From contig NC_084666.1 in NCBI RefSeq assembly GCF_028389875.1, forward strand, positions 66,906,422 to 66,970,421: a stretch of DNA of 64,000 nt, written 5' to 3'. The DNA is from Rhea pennata. Its lineage: Eukaryota > Chordata > Aves > Rheiformes > Rheidae. Below are positions 56,293-64,000 of this stretch, one piece after another. How positions within the stretch are numbered: the first letter of the stretch is position 1; the number at the start of each line of letters is the position of its first letter. The notes beneath the pieces were generated by a model that ran no database searches, had not been told where the DNA came from, and worked only from the letters and a program-made list of their open reading frames with translations. Made by a program: the position numbers and the translations under genes.

Positions 56293-59200
56293 AATCCACT
56301 CTGCTTCCCAAAAGCTGAGAACCATTTCTCCTTCTTTCCTCATCTCTTTTGTGTAACACTTTGAGGTGACCTATGGTTCTAGGAATAAATGTTACAAGTC
56401 TCTCTGTCTTTTGCTGTAGTTGATGGAAACTATGAATAAATACTGTAGATTTAAATTCAGAGTTAAACTAGATTCCTTTGACCCTAATGTAATAGAAAAT
56501 ATGTATAGAATACATTGACACCTCAGACAAACCTTTGCTTTGTCTTGATGATTCACTTTAAGTTGAGGTATGCTGCAGTTATGATGCATCAGCATATTAC
56601 AAGTCATAATTTGTTTTAATTTGCTAGGCATCCGCTGGTTTTGATGATAACCTTATGGAGTTTAAATAATCTTCTGAATTACGGGAAGATAGCAGAGAGA
56701 AAACTGAATAAGGTTATGTAAGTGTTATGGGACAAGTGTTGGAAAAGTGCACTAACCTTTGAGGTAGGGACAACAAACTGTTCAATTTTGTACACTGTTG
56801 ATAGTTTGCTCTTGAAGGGATGGTAAATCACTTTCCAATGGCAGCTGGCTTTCAGGTATCTGAAAAGGAATTTCTGGCAATATGCTTTTTCCCTTGCCAT
56901 TGTTAAATGAAAATAAAAGTTGTTTTTGTGAAATTTGTTCTGTGCAATCCTAAAATGCATTGGGTAGCATTTGGTCTTTAAAAATAATTACGTTGGGAAG
57001 ATATTCTTTCAGTGGAAGTGAAAAGACATTCTGATCACTGCCCCTGCTCCCTTTATGAGTCAGTGTTTTTTTTATTTTTCTTTATTTTTATTTTTTTATA
57101 TCACTGAGATAGCCCGGAGAACACTTTGCAAGTGGTCCTGCCACAAGCAGAACAATACTTCTTTCCAAGAACGAGAGTAGTAACTGTTTTGTAACATTAA
57201 AAGGTGGAGATGTCTGTAGTGCATATTGATGAACTTGTACACTGTGAGCTTGGGCTTCTGAATTTCTCAGTGTCTGTTTCAGCAGATGTAGCCCCAGTTT
57301 TTTAAAGACATGTGAAACTAGAGTAACTCTGTTGGCTCTAGTGGCTTTGCCTCATATTTGTAGAGGTTATTCTTTGAATAAAATTTTCCTTTCCCTCCCT
57401 TGCCTTCCTCATGACATTGTAGTAGTCTATAGTATTGGTTATGCAAGGGAAAAAAAAAGATAGGGAGCATGGATGAAGCTGTTTACTTCCTCTGAAGTAT
57501 TTATTTTCCCCAAACTAGGTATTTATAAATATTTTATTGTTTTAAGCTATTTGATGATTCTAGTTTATAAAAGTTTAAACAAGTGTAAGGGAAAAAGACT
57601 AAATACTGGAAAAATATAATTGTGATTAATTCTGCAACTTTTCATATTGGAGTTTGACATACTTTGAATTAATATTTTTGGAACTATCAAATATAGCTTA
57701 CAGGAGAAGAGAAATATTATGAATTTGGTAAAAATTTACTGTTTTCCCACCTTGATTTTTTTACTATCACAGCTGTGCCACCAAGTGAAACTTGATGTTT
57801 CAGTTTCAAGAATAAATTTGGAATCTTTAGAGTTCCAGTCAGAGAAGTGCTCATGCGTGTCAACAGAAGCCTGGGTATAGGCAGTCCCAACATTTATAGG
57901 CTACTTCTGTGACTGAAATTTGTTGTAAATACTTACACAAGTACATATCGTTGTGGTCCTAGTTCTGTCTGCCTTGTTGCGTCTTGATAATGTTTTCCTA
58001 ATAAAGGCAATAGATTCATGTTCAGTAACACTGGATTTGAAAGCATGCATGCTACCTTAAGTCAGTAAAGACAGCCTTTTTATGATAGGCTGCTTGCTGA
58101 TGTTATCTATGTGTGCATACTCAGCTACTGCATATGATACAATAGGCACACTGGGGAAGCAAACGTGAGCTGTGCTGTGGAAGAGTGGTGTTTTGATGGG
58201 AATCCAGAAAACCTGTTTTTAAAAAGAATTGACTGACATCAGGTAGTTCAATAGATGGAAGAGTCCCTTACATCACTCTTCATATGTTCAGTAGAGAAGA
58301 GCTTTAAAATAAGCATATACTTGGTTCTTAAAGAACATTTGCTAAGACCTAGTTCCATAGATTACGATAATGCTGAAGTGCTTTTTAGCAAGCTTTATTT
58401 TCTTTATTTTTTTAAACTCTGTAAGATGCAAGTAATTGATTAGTAAAGGAAAAAAAAAACTTGATCATGCAGTTAGTGAAACGTTTATAGGATATTTTGT
58501 TCCAGTCCTCATTCCTACAAATATATTTCTTGCTACAAATGCCTTATAAAATGTGCTTGGCACTGAGTCTTCCACTTAAAATTTGGAGCGAGCATCTGAT
58601 GTGTCATGAAGTATTCGGTCTAAATACTTTAACAGTTTGTACTCCATTAACCAAGGCCAGTAACCCATGAATATATGCTCTAAATAATTTAAATCTTGTT
58701 ATGTTTTGCTTCCAATTAAAACTGGAAGTGAGAATAATTTTTAACCCAAAGAAATCTTGCAACCAAAATCTACCAGGTAGGGAATGCTAGTCTCTAAAGT
58801 ATAATGCTACAGGGTAGAATTGGGTTTTTTACTTTGCATTGTCCAAAATGTGCAGCTTGCCTCTCAATGAATGGATAGTGGCCTGTCAATAGGAATGTAA
58901 TTATTTTATTGGTATAGGCAAGAGCACAGAGCTGAGCAGCTCATGTGGTAACAAAGCTCTGTTAGTGATGACCCTGAAGTGACTGTCAACATTAACCATG
59001 AAAGTGCCTTCCAATATAGTAATATACTTTAAAAACTTTTTTAAATGGCTTTTTTATTAGTTAACATTTCATAGTGAATTTGTAGTTTTGCACAAGTTTC
59101 TATCTTATTTTCTCACTGAAAAATGGGAAAACACGATTGCAATGCAGTATAGAAAGAATTAAACCAGGAAAGCTTGTTATTTTTTTATTGATATACTGAG

Positions 59201-59312
59201 TTGTGTTCTACTACTGTTATATACCAGAAAGTTCAGGAAACCTAGATTGTTCTTTACTGGTTTGAGACCTAATTCCAGGTCCCAGTTTTCTGTTGTTCTG
59301 TTCTGTGAGTTT

Positions 59313-59329
59313 GGGGGGGGGGGGGGGGG
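59313..59329 (+). repeat. G17 homopolymer
   Basis: Seventeen G in a row on the sense strand of TSPAN5 intron 1; able to form a quadruplex and likely length-variable. Confidence 0.9.
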
Positions 59330-62300
59330 AAATCCTATTTTTGATTCTTCTATTCACTGCCAAAAATTCCTCCGTCATGGATCATCATGGGTATAGATTT
59401 CCACTGATTTCAGTAGGCCTTTGTACAGGTGTAAGGGTCAGTGTGGGTAGGTGTCACTGCTGGATCACTGCGCTGTATAGAGTTGGTTTTGTAACATACA
59501 CAAAGATCTGCAGCAGTCCAGCCCTTTCTTTATACTCACATTTTAAAAAGTGTTACAAACACATTGAGGCTTAAAGAAAGTCCGGAGTGCTTGATTTGGT
59601 ATCAGGCTCTGATGCAGTGTGATCTCATATAACCTCCAGATGGCCTGGCTTGTGAGGGTGCTAAAAACAGTCAGATCCTACTCCTTTAGCAGTATAAAAT
59701 AAATAGGGCAAGTAGCAGCAGTGGCTTTTATTTATTTATTTTTAATATGTGTCAGTCTCCACATCACACATTTTTCAGTTAGTGTTTCAGCTTCCCAGTC
59801 ACTTTCCTCTGGACAGCATTTAGAATAAGTATTTCAGCACACACAGAGGATCTTATGAATGAACTATCAATTTCCCACAGAACTGGGAAAAATCAATATG
59901 CCTCTTCCAGGCTTTGAAAATCCCTCTGCTCCTAGTGAAGGCTCTATTATATCAAATAATATTGAAAATCATTTCAAGCAAAGTTCTTGATATGTGCTGG
60001 TGGAAGAAATCTTTCTTCTTTCTGCAGTGAAGCAAATAGGTATTATGAAAATGCATTTGTATGCCTACTTTGTACCTCTTGCCTTCCTGTTTTTTTTTCA
60101 ACAGCAAAACTACCTGTATAAAAAAAATCAAAGAAAGGAATGTAGGAACTTCTCTCTCAACAGGCAAATAAAGTTATGCCTAAGGGTGTTTGGTGCTTCT
60201 TTGTAGTATTGCACTGAAAGAACTAAAGGGAGGCTGGGTGCCTTTGGATATATGAAATATTTGGGGTTCATAGAAGCTTCTTGTCTCTTGTTCTTGCTGA
60301 GTATGTTGTTAGTGAGTTAAAAACTGTGTGTGTCTGTCATAGGATCAGTAGCTTGTGCAGAGTAATGAATACAATAGAAATAGTGGGATTGCAAGCAATA
60401 ATTGCAATAATTCAGCCTACTGGGCATTTTCTTGCATTAATTGCTTGTGTTTAGTTGGAGTCCTGCTTAACTCACTTTGATTTAGGGGCAAATTTTCTGT
60501 GATACAGAGCATCAGTTTATGTCAGGATTCAGTTTTCCTGTGTCAAGAGGGCAGCGTCTTTCAATCAAGCTCTCTTCCCTGAAGGAAAGAAGCAGCAGCA
60601 CAGTGCAGGATGTCACTGCTAGCTTATCCATCTAGAACTGGTCATTTTGTCATGGCCTGCGTCACAGGTTCTTCCTGTCAGCCGGTATGGACACCTTTGT
60701 TTTATGTACATGTGCACTGGGAGTACATTGAACTTTCTGAGAGTAGGTTTTCCACACTTCCCTCTTGATGAGTTGTATCTCTTCTTGTCATCTTTTTTTC
60801 CCACCAGCTGTGGTATAAAGAGCTGGAAGAGGTTGTCTGCTATGTGCTGTAGATGTTCTGTATATGAAAGCAGAGACACTGAGATAAAAGATCACAGATG
60901 TATGGCAGAAGTCTTGTTATATCATACCATGCTGAAATTAGTGTTGTGGCATCTCAGGAGAAATTCTTTGTAGTTTGTATAGCATTCTCTTTGCAAGGTC
61001 ACATGGTTACAGTGTTTCAGGCTGAAGGACAGAATTTAGAAAAGGCAACAATTGCAAAAATTGTGTCCTGCTGGCTAATTAAGAAGATACGTGAGGGTCA
61101 ACAAGACTTCTTGGCCAGACTCAGCTGGGAGTATACTGAGGTGCTCTGTTGTGTGCAGGATTTTTTTAAAATTATTTTCTGCCACTGAATATGCAACTGG
61201 AAGGGCTCCTTTCTTCTGTGGGTAAAAAGAATTTCATAGAAGCTGTCTTACTGATTGCCAGTTTACCTGGGTATGAGTCGTGTGAATTCATAATCAGTTC
61301 AATAATAATTGTGGTAAAAGGGAAGAACAACCACCTTAAAATTAGAAAGCCTGTTCTCTGAGGAGTTATTTGTTTCTATGTAAAAAATCAGCCATATGAT
61401 TTAGGCAGAAAAAATGTTTGTGTATATTCATAATTACAGTTAATAAATGATTAAGACCTAGTTCTTATCAATGTTGTTTGGTTATACCAAACTTCTCTTG
61501 TTTGTCTTTCTCTGGGCATCCAGGGTGATGTGAAAACCCCTTTTATTGTTTTTGGTTTTTTCTTCTCTCTCTCTTTCTCTCTCTCCATGGTTGAGAGGAC
61601 CTGTTTCCATACCTGGGCCATTTTCTTCTTTGGTTATGGTAGTTTTTTCTTTACAGCTGACTTAGCTCTGCTGCCTTGTCCTCTGCTCTCATGCAGACAC
61701 TAGAGTTTGCAGCAAATGGCTGGAGCTGGTGCAAGACTGCAGAACTAAGTGTTAGTACAGCTGACCTGTCAATGGGAGTAAACTAGTCAGTATCCAAATC
61801 TGACCGAAGACTGTGTCTTGTTGGGATCTGTTCCTATCCACTTGCTGTTTAGCTGCAGAGTGAAGTACGGGAAGTGAAGGACCAGCTCCTTCTACGTCCT
61901 TCTATAGGTCAACGTAAAGAAATTATGCAAGCGTGACCTGTTTCAACTCTGATAAGCTAAGTAATTTTGAGCTGTGGAATATGCAGAGACATCAGACATG
62001 ATGCTTTATTAATGCTCAACTCAGTCCAGTGAGGACTGTTATGTAGGCATACGTGCTACTTGGGATGCTCCTCCAGTGCACTTTATTCCTCCCCTACTTT
62101 AGGAAGACTTAGGACTATTATCTCTCTCCTCATAATTGCTCCATGATATTGGAGAAAGAAGGAGCAGTGTGAGTCTACCAAGCTCATTGTAATGTGTGTT
62201 TACTCTGAACTTATGTAAGTGCACAACTCCATCATCTACCTCTCTGGTTTCTCTCTTTGCATATGCGTTCCAAATACCATAACAGCCTCCGTAATAAAAT

Positions 62301-63692
62301 CTTCTATTGGGGTGGTTTCCTGGAAGAAGTGGCAAATCTGCAGAGCAAGGGGTATTTGCCATGATTATTGATTCCCGAGTATCCTTTTAATGACTTGGTT
62401 GCAAACAGTTGTTAGTAAACATTTAGAGATTCTCGTTTGCGTGCGTGTTTTTATGCATATGTGCTTTTTAATTCCTTGCTTGCTACAGTATAGGTTCTCA
62501 TTGACTTATATGCCTAGAAGCAGTACTTGGAGAGGTTAGAAACCCATTTAACTGTTACATGGAAAGAAAATCATTTTGCACTGATCTTCCTCTGACTGTT
62601 TTCCACTCTTCTGTTGCTGGTGCAAAATTTAGCAATGTCACTAATGGTGTTCCCACTTAAGCTAAGCAGGACTGACTGTGGTTTAAAAACATTTAGCTTT
62701 TCCATATAAATATTCTCATTCCTCTTACAGTTTCATGTCTTGAAGATAAGCAAAACCCCTGCATGGATAGCCTAAAGGTTCAGAGTGGCATCTGAATCAA
62801 GTTTATCATGCAAAATTGTTTCTGTGCTGCTAGTTAGTGCATTTAACTCATGAACACAAGACCTCCCAAGTAACACCTGCATAGATGTACTGTTTTAGTT
62901 GATGTGTCCATCTATAAGGCCGACTAATATGAAACCTGTATGTGCAGATCTCTGGTATAATGAATTTCACATTTGTTTCATAGATGATTGCTGCAGGAGT
63001 GAGCCATGTAGGATCCATGTAGAGGCATGGTGAGGTGAAATAGATGAGACTGTTAGACTGACATGGTCAGCAAAGATTTGAGGGGCTTGCTGTGATTACT
63101 TTTTTGAACTGTAGCTCAAAATGAGGGACATACTGTGAACTCCTTTTGAACCAGAGCTTGCTGCTCTGGAGCTCACGGTCTCAGTGTTACTCAAAGTTGT
63201 ACTCCAAAAGTGAAATGAAATGAGGGTGGTGGTTGTTGCTGCTACTGTACTTTTAGAAGTATAGTGGAAAGTCCTATCTATTTTGAGAGCTGGTGTGACA
63301 CTTTTGTATCTTTGAACACCTATCAGAGCTTCAGAGAATACTGCTATTTATGTAAATCTCCATAGTGCATTGAAGTCAAATTCACATTTATGCTAAGTGA
63401 CTATCTTTGTGCCAATCTGCCAGTGCCACCTCTCCTTAAAATGACTGCAGACTGCACTTGAGAAGCTGGAGCAATGTAGAGCAATTTTAGTGTGCTGTCA
63501 AAACTATTCATGTGAGCAGGATTAGACTGCTAGCTTGAGGAATTTAGAGGAGCTGATCAGGTGGAAGGGTGGACTTTGTCTCCATTGTGGGGTGGGATTG
63601 GACTTCTGTATAAATGTATTTCTGTGGTGAGAAGAGAAACTTGAAGCTTTTCCATGAAAGAGTAGGGATGTGGAATATACGATGTCTTTTTC

Positions 63693-63711
63693 AAAAAAAA
63701 AAAAAAAAAAA
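63693..63711. repeat. A19 homopolymer
   Basis: Nineteen A in a row in TSPAN5 intron 1, with no recognised retrocopy beside it. Confidence 0.85.
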
Positions 63712-64000
63712 GGAGGTATTTTACTTTGAGAATGGAACCTTCTAAAAGTCATAAGGCTGTCATATTTTGACTGAATAAAAAACTGCCTCATTTTCTATTC
63801 CATCTCTCCATGTTGCCTGCGAGGCAGATATCTTTCTGTAGTTACTGATATCTAAGTGCCACTTAGGGAGCTCTGACTCATTATTCCATTCTATTTTCTT
63901 AATAGAACTTTATTCTAGTTTAAAAAACCCTCTTGCTTTAAAAAATGAACACAAAACAAACCAAAATAAATATTTACATAAAGACATTTCAGAATTCGTA

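Larger units (their letters stand above)
56293..64000 (+). other. TSPAN5: TSPAN5 intron 1, continued to window end
   Basis: AT-rich intron; exon 2 (which should encode the rest of membrane span 1 and part of the small loop) was not found. It contains a G17 run at 59313-59329, a CT-rich tract at about 61561-61586 and an A19 run at 63693-63711. All open frames are short and unrecognised. Confidence 0.7.

Noticed and set aside
56171-56359. Minus-strand repeat protein (FDIILHT units)
   Set aside because: It is the translation of the 21-nt minisatellite; the frame has no other coding signs.
1-64000. CRISPR arrays, bacterial operons, phage or integron features
   Set aside because: The window is vertebrate nuclear DNA; no such structures were seen.

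Overview
The window is vertebrate nuclear DNA, most likely from a bird. It has large introns with GT-AG junctions, two CpG islands, no operons, and a 5'-truncated CR1 LINE, the characteristic avian retrotransposon family. Its two protein genes, EIF4E and TSPAN5, lie in the same order and relative orientation as I recall from human chromosome 4q23. The exact species cannot be fixed from the sequence alone.

Layout: 1-6.3 kb is AT-rich flanking DNA with one ancient, badly decayed CR1/L3-like LINE fragment (about 2.83-3.53 kb) and a perfect-armed inverted repeat at 1.4 kb. A CpG island at about 6.34-7.66 kb carries the EIF4E promoter, with two CACGTG E-boxes, and coding exon 1. EIF4E occupies about 6.9-28.75 kb on the + strand. 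Its seven coding exons join to 654 nt, encoding an intact 217-residue cap-binding protein, followed by a 3'UTR of about 0.94 kb with tandem polyadenylation signals. Intron 1 (10.6 kb) holds a 1.7 kb sense-oriented, dead CR1 copy.

From about 28.9 to 51.7 kb lies intergenic DNA in which I recognise no gene. It contains homopolymer tracts, a small GC/CpG-richer patch near 40.8-41.4 kb, and a diverged 47-nt direct repeat (50.40 and 51.32 kb). A second CpG island (about 51.68-53.3 kb) carries the TSPAN5 promoter and first coding exon (52999-53079, 27 residues). From 53080 to the end is the beginning of the long TSPAN5 intron 1. No second TSPAN5 exon was recognised.

The two genes are not functionally coupled in an operon sense. 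EIF4E encodes the mRNA cap-binding subunit of eIF4F in the cytoplasm. TSPAN5 encodes a TspanC8-group tetraspanin that works with ADAM10 at membranes. Apart from those exons, the open reading frames in the window look like chance or GC-island artefacts. I did not find an undescribed biological system. The most interesting points are promoter and leader architecture (E-boxes, a near-TISU start, overlapping uORF, MYB-like/TTACGTAA cluster) and a few unexplained repeats.
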